Source of the DNA: Gardnerella swidsinskii
GTDB lineage: Bacteria; Actinomycetota; Actinomycetes; Actinomycetales; Bifidobacteriaceae
Reading direction: 5' to 3'
Length of the DNA: 64,000 nucleotides
Assembly: GCF_003397705.1 (NCBI RefSeq)
Contig: NZ_QJVB01000003.1
Location: 124,001 to 188,000, forward strand
The notes under the pieces are model-generated. The model saw only the letters and a list, made by a program, of their open reading frames with translations, did not search any database and was not told the origin of the DNA. Within the stretch, counting starts at the first letter, position 1; every line of letters starts with the position of its first letter. Below are positions 46,021-56,801 of this stretch, in pieces. The position numbers and the translations under genes are program-made.

Positions 46021-46719
46021 TTATTTCGTTTTTATTACTTCTATAATTCGGTATCCTTTAGAACTTGCATATTTTTCAACTATGTAGTTTTCGCCAAGAT
46101 TTTCAGCAAGCCAAGGAATAAGTGAGTCTGAGCCAAGATTTTTTTGCACAACTAAGTAAGCTGCTCCTCCTACTTTTAAACGCGGAATCCAAGTCATCAA
46201 AATGTCGTGCAGCATTTCTTTTCCAACGCGAATTGGGGGATTGGACCATATGAGATCAAAATTATTAAATTCCAAAGTATTATTTTCTTTTAAAGCGTCA
46301 TCTACTAAAGAAGTGCGAATATGCTTTAAGCCAGCGTTTTTTGCGTTTAGCTCAGTAAGCTCTAGCGCGCGCTCATTTACATCTACAGCTACAATCTCAG
46401 CTTCTGGAGATTCTAAGCCCATTGCAATGCTGATAGGCCCCCATCCGCATCCAATATCAAGGAATTTGCCATTTTCCGGTGGTTTTGGAGCATGTTTTAG
46501 TAGCACAGACGTGCCTAGATCAAGCTTAGAAGCACTAAATACTCCGTTTGAAACTTGTACAACAGTTTCATGATTTCTCAAAGTTACATGTAACGTTCTT
46601 CGCTCATCGCAAGATGATGGTGTTGCAGAAAAGTATTGTTCGCCACTGATTTTTTGCGTTTTTTCTGATTTTGGTGATTTGGTTTTATCGTATTGTTTAA
46701 ATTGTTGATGACTGTCCAT
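46021..46719 (-). CDS. Class I SAM methyltransferase, RsmC-like
   Basis: 232 residues from ATG 46719 (a TTG at 46731 is in frame). SAM-binding motif LDIGCGWGPISIAMG near residue 90, acidic AVDVNERALELTELN, and NPP motif SNPPIRVGKEMLHDIL near residue 155, as in N2-guanine methyltransferases such as RsmC (16S rRNA G1207). Actinobacterial members lack the N-terminal half of E. coli RsmC, as here. Probably in one unit with hrpA. Confidence 0.85.
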   Translation of the reverse strand: MDSHQQFKQYDKTKSPKSEKTQKISGEQYFSATPSSCDERRTLHVTLRNHETVVQVSNGVFSASKLDLGTSVLLKHAPKPPENGKFLDIGCGWGPISIAMGLESPEAEIVAVDVNERALELTELNAKNAGLKHIRTSLVDDALKENNTLEFNNFDLIWSNPPIRVGKEMLHDILMTWIPRLKVGGAAYLVVQKNLGSDSLIPWLAENLGENYIVEKYASSKGYRIIEVIKTK

Positions 46720-46899
46720 GATCTCGCTCAAAAATACCGTATTTCGCCTATAAATTTAGATTTATTAATATACTTTTTTCTATTGTATCTTTATTTACAT
46801 ATCATACATATATGTTGTGTTCATATATTGTCGTCTCAAGTTACCATAATAAGACAAACGTTGTAAAACGCTATTTACAATGAAATAGAGGAGGGACAG

Positions 46900-48438
46900 T
46901 TGGCGGATAGTAATGTGGCATCCGGGCGAGATGATGTGCTTAATTCAAACGATTTTTCCTCCCTCGAAAATGATTCTAATAATATGAATGAGCATAATCT
47001 CACCAATAATGCAGTGCTTTATGCTCATTCGAATGTGCTTCTAGACACTACTTCTGACAGTGAAAAGCATGATGAAGTTTGGCAGGAGCGTGAATCTCGT
47101 AATGCTTTAAAGCGAGTAGCTGGTCTTGGCGAATTACAAGATGTTACCGAAGTTGAGTATAGAAAGCTTCGTCTTGAGCGCGTTGTGCTGGTAGGAGTGT
47201 GGTCTAGCGCAAAAGGAACTCTTGCTCAAGCTGAAGAATCGTTGCGTGAGCTTGCAGCGTTGGCACAGACTGCTGGTGCTGTTGTTTGCGATGGCATGTT
47301 GCAACAAAGATATAGGCCGGATGCTGCAACTTATGTTGGTTCAGGTAAAGCGCGTGAGCTTGCAGCAGTAGTTGCTCAGCATGATGCGGATACGATTATT
47401 GTTGATGATGATTTACCTCCTAGCCAGCGTAGAGCTTTAGAAGATGCAACCAAAGTTAAGGTTGTCGATCGCACTGCTGTTATTTTGGATATTTTTGCTC
47501 AGCACGCTACAAGCCGTGAAGGTAAAGCTCAAGTTGAGCTTGCTCAATTGCAATATATGCTACCTAGGTTAAGAGGCTGGGGTGCTGCTCTTTCTAGGCA
47601 GGCTGGTGGTAGAGCTGCAGGAGATGCTGGTATTGGTTCTAGAGGTCCTGGCGAAACTAAAATCGAAATGGATCGTCGAGCTATTCGCAATCGTATTTCT
47701 AAACTTCGTCACGATATTGCGAATATGGCACCTGCGCGCGATGTAAAACGTGGTTCTCGTAGACGACGAGATATTCCAACTGTAGCTGTTGTTGGATATA
47801 CGAATGCTGGCAAGTCGTCTATTATAAATCGCCTTACTGGTTCACAAGAATTAGTAGAAAATGCACTGTTTGCAACTCTTGATACTGCAGTACGTCGTTC
47901 TCAAACTCAAGATGGTAGAAGCTATACTTTGGTAGATACTGTTGGTTTTGTTCGCAGACTTCCAACTCAACTAGTTGAAGCATTTAAATCCACTTTGGAA
48001 GAAGTTGGACAAGCAGATGTTATTTTGCATGTAGTTGACGGTTCGCATCCAGATCCTATTTCGCAAATTAATGCAGTAAACGAAGTTCTCGCCAATATTT
48101 CTGGTGTAGGAGATATACCTCAAATTATGGCATTAAATAAATCAGACATGATGAGTGATGCTGCGCGAGAACGTTTTTCTTCTCTTTATCCTGATGCCGT
48201 TATTGTTTCTGCATTTAGTGGCGAAAATTTGCAAATATTGCGCAATCGTTTAGAAGAATTGTTACCGTCTCCTCGTGTTCGTGTAGATGTAACTTTGCCG
48301 TACGAGTTTGGTGGATTATTATCAAAAGTTCGTGAAAATGGTGTAGTTGAAAAAGCAGAATATGTAGATTCGGGGGTTGAACTTATTGCTTGGGTTGGAC
48401 CATCGTTAGCTGCAAAACTTATGAAAGTAGCGTTGTAA
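46900..48438 (+). CDS. hflX: Ribosome-associated GTPase HflX
   Basis: 512 residues. N-terminal HflX domain (VLVGVW…, YVGSGKARELAAVV, LPPSQRRALED, RLRGWGAALSRQAGG, GSRGPGETKIEMDRR), then a GTPase domain: G1 GYTNAGKSS (299-307), G3 DTVGFVRRLP, G4 NKSD. It splits stalled or hibernating ribosomes. The start is TTG with a GGAGGG site. The first 60 residues are an Asn/Ser-rich extension not usual in the family. Confidence 0.95.
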   Translation: MADSNVASGRDDVLNSNDFSSLENDSNNMNEHNLTNNAVLYAHSNVLLDTTSDSEKHDEVWQERESRNALKRVAGLGELQDVTEVEYRKLRLERVVLVGVWSSAKGTLAQAEESLRELAALAQTAGAVVCDGMLQQRYRPDAATYVGSGKARELAAVVAQHDADTIIVDDDLPPSQRRALEDATKVKVVDRTAVILDIFAQHATSREGKAQVELAQLQYMLPRLRGWGAALSRQAGGRAAGDAGIGSRGPGETKIEMDRRAIRNRISKLRHDIANMAPARDVKRGSRRRRDIPTVAVVGYTNAGKSSIINRLTGSQELVENALFATLDTAVRRSQTQDGRSYTLVDTVGFVRRLPTQLVEAFKSTLEEVGQADVILHVVDGSHPDPISQINAVNEVLANISGVGDIPQIMALNKSDMMSDAARERFSSLYPDAVIVSAFSGENLQILRNRLEELLPSPRVRVDVTLPYEFGGLLSKVRENGVVEKAEYVDSGVELIAWVGPSLAAKLMKVAL

Positions 48439-48557
48439 TAATAAATTCCGGTGGTGCGATTAGAGTAAAGGTGTTCATACCAAAAGCTCTTAATGTGAGA
48501 GCAGCCCTTAGTAATGCATAAATCGTGGTATTTTGTGTGCTTATAAGGGTGTGATAG

Positions 48558-49544
<987 letters not shown>

Positions 49545-49570
49545 TTTTAAAGAGTAATTTATAAATTATT

Positions 49571-49608
49571 AAACCGCTTCTTCTTTTAATTGAGGAGGAG
49601 CGGCTTTT
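49571..49608 (+). terminator. Terminator of ldh
   Basis: AAACCGCTTCTTCT and AGGAGGAGCGGCTTTT pair with one bulge and G-T wobbles, followed by a T-rich tail. Confidence 0.65.
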
Positions 49609-49630
49609 CTTATTTAAAACAACAACATAC

Positions 49631-49650
49631 CTCACAGAATTTTCTGTGAG
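49631..49650. promoter_or_regulatory. Perfect palindrome in the pdtaS promoter
   Basis: CTCACAGAA-TT-TTCTGTGAG: nine-base arms around two bases, located eight bases before the predicted -10 hexamer TATTAT (49658-49663) and overlapping the -35 zone. Possible operator. Confidence 0.4.
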
Positions 49651-49669
49651 TTCGATATATTATTACATT

Positions 49670-51154
49670 ATGGCTGATTTTTCTAACATTCTTGCTACTC
49701 GTCCTGATTTTAATGACAGTGATCGTGAGTGGCTTCACCATTTGGTGGTCGATTGGCAGGTTATTGCAGATTTGAGTTTCGCAGATTTGCTGCTGATTAT
49801 TCAAAATGGTGACGGTGATTATGTTGTTGCTGAACAATGTCGTCCTTCAACAGCTATTACTTTGCGTACTGATGATTTGTTAGGTAAAAAATTAGATGAT
49901 TCTTTAGTACCTGAGCTTAATGAGGCGATGAAATCTGAGACAAGTTTCCACTCTTCGACCTTACGTTCTATTGGTAGAGCTACTGTATGCTACGTTTATG
50001 CTCCAGTTCGTCATAGGGGTAAAACTCTCGGATTGGTTATGCGCGAAACTAATTTGGCAACGCGTGAATCTAATGGTCGTTATGAAACTGAAAGTATTAA
50101 TGCTGGTAAGACTTTATTTGACATGATTCCTCGTGAACAATTCCCATATCGTGAATCTGTATTAAATCAACGACATAATGCTCGAGTATCCGATGGTTTT
50201 ATTGTGCTAGAAGACGATGGAATAGTTCGTTATGCTTCCCCTAATGCCATTAGTTGTTTCCGCAGACTTGGCGGATTAAACACTATGCAAGGTGAATATT
50301 TAAGCGAATTTGGCACTAGGTTGTTGCATACGAACGATAATGTTCCCGAAAGTTTACCTCTTGTATTAACTGGAAAAGCTGATGTAGATTGTGAACTTGA
50401 AGCGAACCATTCTATAGTTTCCATGCGCTCCTTGCCTCTGTGGGGTCCAAATAATCGTGTTGGAGCTGTAGTGTTATGCCGTGATGTTACTGAAGTTTTG
50501 CGGCGCGAACAAGAATTGCGTACTAAAAATGCCACTATTTCTGAAATACATCATCGCGTAAAAAACAATTTACAGGCTGTTTCTGCTCTTTTGCGTTTGC
50601 AAGCTCGTAAGACAAAATCTATTGAAGTTAGAAAAGAACTTGAGGAAGCTCAACGTCGTGTGCAAACTATAGCACTAGTTCATGAAGGCTTGAGCCAAAC
50701 TGCTGACGAAATTGTTGATTTTGACAAAGTTATTTCGAGTTTGTTGAAGATGTCAATTGAGTTGGCGTCTCAGAATCAAAATATTGATATTGATTTTGTT
50801 GGAAAATTTGGCAGATTAGCAGCTCAGGATGCTACACCATTATCTCTTGTTTTAACTGAGCTAGTGACGAATGCAGTTGAACATGGTTTTGAAGGTCGTG
50901 AAAAAGGTCATATTCGTATTGCAGTTGGTAGGGGCGGAGACAATCTTAATATTGTCGTTGAAGATGATGGAGATGGTATAGATAGTGAGTCTTCTCATGG
51001 AATGGCTAAACCATCTGGCTCTGGCCTTGGAACGCAGATTATAAACACATTTGTCACTAACGATTTTGGTGGTACAGTTCGTTGGTCTCCTCGAAGAGAG
51101 GGCGGAACTAGGGTAGTGTTAGACATTAAATTGCGCGTATCTGGTATTGAGTAG
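49670..51154 (+). CDS. pdtaS: Sensor histidine kinase, PdtaS type
   Basis: 494 residues from ATG 49670. A cytosolic kinase without membrane helices: N-terminal GAF-like domain, PAS-like domain (about 165-280), then HisKA_2 with the H-box EIHHRVKNNLQAVSALLRLQ (His at about 294), N-box LTELVTNAVEHGFEG and G-boxes DDGDGI and SGLGTQI. In mycobacteria PdtaS signals to the RNA-binding antiterminator PdtaR; no PdtaR is seen next to it. No ribosome-binding site; TATTAT lies exactly six bases before the ATG, suggesting a leaderless mRNA. Between ldh and whiB. Confidence 0.9.
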   Translation: MADFSNILATRPDFNDSDREWLHHLVVDWQVIADLSFADLLLIIQNGDGDYVVAEQCRPSTAITLRTDDLLGKKLDDSLVPELNEAMKSETSFHSSTLRSIGRATVCYVYAPVRHRGKTLGLVMRETNLATRESNGRYETESINAGKTLFDMIPREQFPYRESVLNQRHNARVSDGFIVLEDDGIVRYASPNAISCFRRLGGLNTMQGEYLSEFGTRLLHTNDNVPESLPLVLTGKADVDCELEANHSIVSMRSLPLWGPNNRVGAVVLCRDVTEVLRREQELRTKNATISEIHHRVKNNLQAVSALLRLQARKTKSIEVRKELEEAQRRVQTIALVHEGLSQTADEIVDFDKVISSLLKMSIELASQNQNIDIDFVGKFGRLAAQDATPLSLVLTELVTNAVEHGFEGREKGHIRIAVGRGGDNLNIVVEDDGDGIDSESSHGMAKPSGSGLGTQIINTFVTNDFGGTVRWSPRREGGTRVVLDIKLRVSGIE

Positions 51155-51340
51155 CTTTAGTAAAAATTGTTTTCCAACGTGCATTAAATGTTATACATTT
51201 AGTGTAAAAAGTACAGGAACAATTAAAATTGCTAATAAAGATGCAAAATACCTTGAAAAAACTTTCTTTTCATGATTTCCTTACATTCAGGGGAACTTCT
51301 AAAGCTCACCGTTGTAGGTAAGAAATGAGGATAATAATTC

Positions 51341-51613
51341 ATGAGCAACTCGTTTGATTGGCGCACAACAGCAGCATGTAGTGACAAAGATCCTGAACTG
51401 TTCTTTCCTCTTGGAAGTGCTGGTACAGCAGTTCAACAGCTTGAAGAAGCAAAAGCAGTATGTCGCTCATGTGATGTTGCAACAGAGTGTTTAAAATGCG
51501 CATTAGAAACTAACCAAGATTACGGTGTGTGGGGAGGATTAAGCGAGGATGAGCGTAGAACTCTAAAGCGTCGAGCAATGCGCGCACGTAAAAATCAAGA
51601 TGCGTCACTATAG
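51341..51613 (+). CDS. whiB: WhiB family iron-sulfur transcription factor (WhiB1-like)
   Basis: 90 residues. Four cluster Cys (13, 41, 44, 50), the GVWGGLSEDERR turn and a basic tail (KRRAMRARK) for DNA binding. Start WRTTAACSDKDPELFFPLG resembles WhiB1 of mycobacteria, an essential 4Fe-4S protein that binds the major sigma factor and senses NO. GAGG ribosome-binding site ten bases before the ATG. Actinobacteria-specific; important for placing the organism. Confidence 0.95.
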   Translation: MSNSFDWRTTAACSDKDPELFFPLGSAGTAVQQLEEAKAVCRSCDVATECLKCALETNQDYGVWGGLSEDERRTLKRRAMRARKNQDASL

Positions 51614-51619
51614 ATAATT

Positions 51620-53548
51620 TTATTCTAGGTGCACTATTTGAGTTAAACTTGCTGATCCTGGAGTGATTAAAACACATCGTCCTGGAAGTTGATAGTCTTC
51701 AATATCAAAACTTTTAGATAAAGCAGAAGGTATTCCAAGCATTGTATCTGTGCCCACATCTCCTGTTGGAAATATTATCCTCACTGGTGCTTGCTCAGGT
51801 AAACGTAAGTAGCGAGAAGTGCTAGTGCTCATAATAACTGGGCATTGTTTACTATTTAATCTTTTTTGAAAAGCAATAGCAGTTTGTCTCGTATTTAGCG
51901 GATCAAGCAATTCATCTGCATCGTCAATAATGATTGGCGTATTTTCGTTGTAAATGTTATTAATGTTTTGTTCATATAGTGATTTTCCTGAATATATTGG
52001 CAGGTTTAAAGTTTTAGAAATTATTTTTAATATTGTTGTTTTGCCTTGTTTCCTACTACCAATAACAGCTATATTCCCAAGGTGAATTGGTAATAGAGCA
52101 GGATATAAGTGTATGGTATCGTCTTGTAACCCAATAATAATATGCTTCGTATAAAATTCTTGAGTACGTAAACTTTGAGATATTTTTTGCTCCGAATTTT
52201 TGTATTTGTAATTATTTGAATACTCTGCAAGTTGTTTTGCTGAAAGAATCGACGGCAATGGTTTGCTAAATAATTCTGGAGAATGATCATGATGGCAGAA
52301 TCTACCAGCTAACTGTATTGCTCGTACTAAATGTGCGGGATTGCTGCTTTGAGCACATCGCAAAGCTTCTACTCCTTCTCCAATATTGTAATATGCGGCT
52401 CCTGGCGTATTTGGGCTTATTCTAGCTGCATGCGCTGTTCCTAATAATTCTTGCGATTGCATTCCGTCTCTAACTCTCAAGCAAATATTAATAGAAATAT
52501 TAGCTTTCATATCTGCGCTTACTTGTGCGAGTGGATTTTGAGTTCCAGCAATAATATGCATTCCCAAAGATCTGCCTACTGATGCAATTCGTATAAGACG
52601 AGGCATGTAGTCGGGAAGTTGATCTTTTAGAGCATGAAATTCGTCAATAACAATAAGCAATGAAGGTTCAGCTGGGGTTACTTGTGCAATATTATTACAT
52701 CCATGATGAGCTACTAGTCTTTCTCGTCTATTTAGTTCTAGTTCGAGACCTTTTAGAGCGCGTATTGCGTGTTTAAGATTTAAATCTCCCACATTTCCCA
52801 TAGCATGTGGGAGTTTAGATAGTATGTCAAAAGTTGCTCCTCCTTTAAAATCCATAAAAACAAACCGTAGCTGCTGCGGACCGTATTGAAAAGCCAAAGC
52901 TAAACACCAAGTCGTAAGAAGTACTGATTTACCAGAACCAGTTGTTCCAGCAACTAAAGCATGTGGCCCATTGTTAATTAAATCTAAATAGCAGTAGCCA
53001 TTATTACTTATTCCAAGTGGAGTTATAAGGTGTTTAGTTTTTGAATTAGGCAAGTAGTTATAAATATTTGTATTTAGATTTTCCTTCATACTATTGGATT
53101 TGTTTTTTATGTCGTATGTTCCTGCATTTTTTAGCCATGTTTGCAATACTTCTTTCCAGTGATGTTGCGTATTAGAAATTGCATTTCTTCTCATAAGTAA
53201 TGTTTCTAAACTTACTGGTGTAATAGTATCTGGCAAACTTTCTACAGTTTGTTGATTATAAGTTACGTTATTTGACGATTGCGTAGTGTTTAATAATTGA
53301 ATTTGCTGATTTTGTTGAACATTTTGAACAGAATTTTTCTCAGATATGTATTGAAAAATTTGTGGAATAAGACTTGCTATGTACATCATAATGCTTGGAA
53401 TAATCATGGTTAGCATCATCCAATTATCTTGCATCCATGCCATTATAGCCAATGCTACGTGAGCGAATATGGGAACTATACTCGCTGTCATCTGTACATG
53501 CATAAGTACTTTAGTTGTAGACATTCCTGTATTAGATTTGTTGCCCAT
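51620..53548 (-). CDS. FtsK/SpoIIIE-type ATPase resembling EccC/EssC of type VII secretion
   Basis: 642 residues from ATG 53548 (a TTG five codons earlier is in frame; neither has a clear ribosome-binding site). Two adjacent membrane helices near the N-terminus (about 22-38 and 43-66), an Asn/Gln-rich linker, then a full FtsK-like ATPase domain: Walker A GTTGSGKSV near residue 201, Walker B LLIVIDEFHAL near 297. A second, smaller ATPase-like domain has GSRKQGKTT and IIIDDADELLD. Two N-terminal helices plus more than one ATPase domain is the EccC/EssC plan rather than DNA-translocating FtsK (four helices, gamma domain). No WXG100 or EccB/D/E genes are nearby. Converges on whiB. Confidence 0.7.
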   Translation of the reverse strand: MGNKSNTGMSTTKVLMHVQMTASIVPIFAHVALAIMAWMQDNWMMLTMIIPSIMMYIASLIPQIFQYISEKNSVQNVQQNQQIQLLNTTQSSNNVTYNQQTVESLPDTITPVSLETLLMRRNAISNTQHHWKEVLQTWLKNAGTYDIKNKSNSMKENLNTNIYNYLPNSKTKHLITPLGISNNGYCYLDLINNGPHALVAGTTGSGKSVLLTTWCLALAFQYGPQQLRFVFMDFKGGATFDILSKLPHAMGNVGDLNLKHAIRALKGLELELNRRERLVAHHGCNNIAQVTPAEPSLLIVIDEFHALKDQLPDYMPRLIRIASVGRSLGMHIIAGTQNPLAQVSADMKANISINICLRVRDGMQSQELLGTAHAARISPNTPGAAYYNIGEGVEALRCAQSSNPAHLVRAIQLAGRFCHHDHSPELFSKPLPSILSAKQLAEYSNNYKYKNSEQKISQSLRTQEFYTKHIIIGLQDDTIHLYPALLPIHLGNIAVIGSRKQGKTTILKIISKTLNLPIYSGKSLYEQNINNIYNENTPIIIDDADELLDPLNTRQTAIAFQKRLNSKQCPVIMSTSTSRYLRLPEQAPVRIIFPTGDVGTDTMLGIPSALSKSFDIEDYQLPGRCVLITPGSASLTQIVHLE

Positions 53549-53678
53549 AAATGTATGAGACAATATTTTTGATTTTTGTGCAATACTTATGCAAGATTGT
53601 GGTTAAAAGATACGAGTTTAGTGCTTTCTAAGTTGTGGTATCTAATTGAAGTGTTGTTTACACAACAATACTTCGAAA

Positions 53679-54977
53679 TTATTGTTGCTCTGCAAGAGTT
53701 CCAACTGATCCAGGTTTATGAGTTCCTGATGCAAGTTGGTTGAATAAATCTAAGTTTTTAGCATCATCGAGAAGCACAGATGAACCAACTCCTGGAACTT
53801 GATAGTCAGGATTCGTCCAATATACTGTTCCAGATATGCCTGACGGTCCAGTTGCTTCTTTGAATGCTTGAGCCATTTCCCATAATGTTCCTGGATTGGT
53901 TTTCTCATCAAAAATAACTGAAGCAAGTCCCGTTTCAGCAAGCTTTTTTACTTTTCCAAAATTCAATAAGGTATTGTGATCTAAAGCTTTTTTCATAATA
54001 GCTGCAATAACCATTCGTTGGCGTGCAGCTCGTCCAAAATCAGATTCTGGATCTGCGTATCGCATTCGCGAAAATGCTAACGCTGTATTCCCATCAACGT
54101 GATGGCATCCAGAAGTCCAATTTAACCCGCTAAACTTATCGCTTACTGTACGGTTGTAGCATAAATCAATGCCATCTATAGCGTTAACAACATTAGTAAG
54201 ACCGCCAAAACGTATTTCTGCAACATGGTCAATGCGATGACCTGTAATTTTTTCTATTGCTGCTGTTAATGCTTTATTCCCAGCTGCTTGCGCAACGCTA
54301 TTAATTTTTACTTGTTCGCCATTTAAAGAAACAAGAGAATCTCGAGGAATAGAAATTAGAGAGCTGTGACCATTGCTCGGCTTTGTCAATACAAGAATAG
54401 TATCTGTTCTAAATCCTGTTATCTCTTTAGCTTCTTCGCCTTCTCGTTGATCAGAGCCAAGAATAAGCCATGCTTTGCCTTGAGTGCTAGGAGTACTAGT
54501 AAGCCAAGTAGTGCGGTTAATTCTTGAGTCAACCCAGTTCCATGAATATACCCCAAAACCAGTTACACCTATTGCCAGAACAACAAAAAATGCAATAAAT
54601 GCATGTAAAATTCTGTGCGGTTTGTGCGGTAGTATTTTTGCTGTACTTCCAACTGCTTTATTTATAGTTGTTGGAATACGCATTTGTGAAATAGAACTTG
54701 TGCGCGGTGCTGGTCTTGGTTGCAATTGCGATGTGTAAGAAACAGGTCTAGAAGAACATTGTTCTGGACTTTTTAAGATTCTTGTTCTTTGAGTTGTAGG
54801 CGCAAAAGAAGGCGCTTGTGATGGAAGCGCATTAGACTCTATTTTGCCTCTTTTTACGCGTTTTGGAGTGAAACTAGGAGGCACGTTTGAGTTAGATGAA
54901 TCGTTATTATGAGAAGGAGTGAAGATAGGTGGGTTTATATTATCTTCAGAAGGGTCCTCATACAATCTCGAATTCAT
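53679..54977 (-). CDS. LytR-CpsA-Psr (LCP) family protein 1
   Basis: 432 residues. A Pro/Ser-rich cytosolic part (about 1-120), one membrane helix (128-147) and the LCP domain: LILGSDQREGEE, FRTDTILVL, LISIPRDSLV, AIDGIDLCYN, and ALAFSRMRYADPESDFGRAARQRMVI, with the Arg and Asp residues that bind the polyprenyl phosphate. LCP enzymes attach wall glycopolymers to peptidoglycan. GGAGGA three bases before the ATG. Downstream of the second LCP gene on the same strand, close to the large glycosyltransferase. A weak AACAATA/TATTGTT hairpin overlaps the stop. Confidence 0.92.
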   Translation of the reverse strand: MNSRLYEDPSEDNINPPIFTPSHNNDSSNSNVPPSFTPKRVKRGKIESNALPSQAPSFAPTTQRTRILKSPEQCSSRPVSYTSQLQPRPAPRTSSISQMRIPTTINKAVGSTAKILPHKPHRILHAFIAFFVVLAIGVTGFGVYSWNWVDSRINRTTWLTSTPSTQGKAWLILGSDQREGEEAKEITGFRTDTILVLTKPSNGHSSLISIPRDSLVSLNGEQVKINSVAQAAGNKALTAAIEKITGHRIDHVAEIRFGGLTNVVNAIDGIDLCYNRTVSDKFSGLNWTSGCHHVDGNTALAFSRMRYADPESDFGRAARQRMVIAAIMKKALDHNTLLNFGKVKKLAETGLASVIFDEKTNPGTLWEMAQAFKEATGPSGISGTVYWTNPDYQVPGVGSSVLLDDAKNLDLFNQLASGTHKPGSVGTLAEQQ

Positions 54978-55081
54978 TCATCCTCCAAAATAAGCATGTA
55001 TCTTCAATGACTATGAATACATAATATATAAATTTTATGTTCGTACATTATATATTCATAGATTACATCTTGCTTAAGTGT

Positions 55082-56515
55082 TTATTTTTTTCTAGGCACA
55101 GCGCAAAGTACATTGTTTGCATACTTGTCTGCAAAGCCAACGTATTGTCCTGTTTGTGGATTGTGAATAGTTCCATTTTCAGGATTTACAATTCCTCCAG
55201 TATTTGGATCAATAAGTTGTCCTTGAGAATTTTTTATTAATCCTGTTTTTGGATCAACACGTCCCATCTTCTTTGGATCTGTAGTTTTATTAAGCTTGTC
55301 GTTTTCGTTTATATTGTTATCGTCATCCGTATCTTCATTGTCTTGATTATTCGTATTCTTAGACGAATTATTGGCATTCTTTTTGTTAGTGCCGTTAGTT
55401 TTATGATTTAGCGATAGCGGTTTATTTTCACGCATCAAATCCCAAATATTGTTTGCTTCATCAGACCACACAACACGATTTGGATCATAAGGATCTGGAA
55501 TAACAGGAGTAGTACGAGCATAAATATGTGAAGAATCTAATTTACGCATGCTTAATGCCAAACCGACCAAAGTGGTAGGATTGGCCAAACCTTCACTTAT
55601 ATTCAATGCTCCCAACGATGCTTTTGCAAGCTGGTAAAGCTCACTTGTCTGAGTAAATAAGTTTTTAGATAGTGCTTGATGTAAAAGCTGTTTAATCAAG
55701 TATTGCTGTCTTGTTGTTCGCATTATGTCAGAGCCATCGCTTGCTGTATCGTGGCGCATTCTAGCGTATTGAGTAGCAAGTCGACCATTAAGATGCTGCA
55801 TTCCTTGTTTGAAATTCACGCCCGTATAGGCATCGCGAGTTGCTGTTGGGATGCACACAGATACTCCACCAACTGCATCAATCATATTGCTTAATCCACT
55901 GAAATCAGCGACTATAAAATGATGAATATTTAAACCGGTAAGTGAATTAACAGCTTTTAACGAGCATGATGCTGCTGAAGCTAAATCTCCACCTTGCGCA
56001 TATCCTAAGGCGAAAATTGAATTAAACATCACATGTTTTCTTGCAGGAATATGTCCTTTTGTAGTGTCGCATGCTGGTGCGTTTACCATAGAATCTCGTG
56101 GAATAGAAACGATATTCATGTATGATCTATCTGCGCTAATTTGAACTACCATAGTAGTATCTGACTGATGATCACCAGTTTCGCCGTCATGTGTAAAGCT
56201 CTGATTATTCCCATCTCGAGAATCTTGACCTAAAACAAGAAAAGTTACTGGTTTGCCTGCGTTAATATCAAGTGTTTGATTAGCTTCTGGATCTTTAGAT
56301 ATAACGTTTATGACTCTGTTACTTACAGCAGAAGAAAAATCTAACCACACTGCAGCTATGATTGTTGAAAAGAATGTAAGTACTGAAATAACAAACATGC
56401 ACAGTATCTTGCGCGTGCGGTTAATCATTCTATAACCAAGACTATGATGAGGAGTTGAGTTCCAATCTTCGCCTGGTTGGTACCGCATGCCTTCAGGATA
56501 CCGTGAAGTTGTCAT
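55082..56515 (-). CDS. LytR-CpsA-Psr (LCP) family protein 2 with repeat tail
   Basis: 477 residues from ATG 56515 (AGAAGG upstream; the longer frame from 56590 is less likely). A cytosolic start, one membrane helix (about 36-58), and a full LCP domain: FLVLGQDSRDG, SDTTMVVQI, VSIPRDSMV, IDAVGGVSVCIP, ATQYARMRHDTASDGSDIMRTTRQQYLI. The C-terminus adds an Asn/Lys/Asp-rich linker and then about four repeats of the form DP-x-TG-x-I-x-N (for example DPNTGGIVNPENG, NPQTGQYVG). The tail is unusual for LCP proteins. Divergent from the glycosyltransferase gene. Confidence 0.9.
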   Translation of the reverse strand: MTTSRYPEGMRYQPGEDWNSTPHHSLGYRMINRTRKILCMFVISVLTFFSTIIAAVWLDFSSAVSNRVINVISKDPEANQTLDINAGKPVTFLVLGQDSRDGNNQSFTHDGETGDHQSDTTMVVQISADRSYMNIVSIPRDSMVNAPACDTTKGHIPARKHVMFNSIFALGYAQGGDLASAASCSLKAVNSLTGLNIHHFIVADFSGLSNMIDAVGGVSVCIPTATRDAYTGVNFKQGMQHLNGRLATQYARMRHDTASDGSDIMRTTRQQYLIKQLLHQALSKNLFTQTSELYQLAKASLGALNISEGLANPTTLVGLALSMRKLDSSHIYARTTPVIPDPYDPNRVVWSDEANNIWDLMRENKPLSLNHKTNGTNKKNANNSSKNTNNQDNEDTDDDNNINENDKLNKTTDPKKMGRVDPKTGLIKNSQGQLIDPNTGGIVNPENGTIHNPQTGQYVGFADKYANNVLCAVPRKK

Positions 56516-56801
56516 CGTACCTTCTTTCTCAATAATGAGTAACCTTTTAGGTTGTGGCAATATCATTTCTTTTGTCATCAAATAAATCAATATTCAATGG
56601 ACACATATAGCGTGTAATTATAGCATGCTGCAGTGAGATTTATGACATCTGGTTGTGTTGAATATTATTTGATATTTTAAAGAAAATTTTAATAAGTTTA
56701 CGCAAATATTCTAATTAAATTTATATGAAGCATACTGGTTAATATGAGCAAAAATAATTAATAAAATATGTATAAATTTATTTAGAATTACGACTTGTGT
56801 T

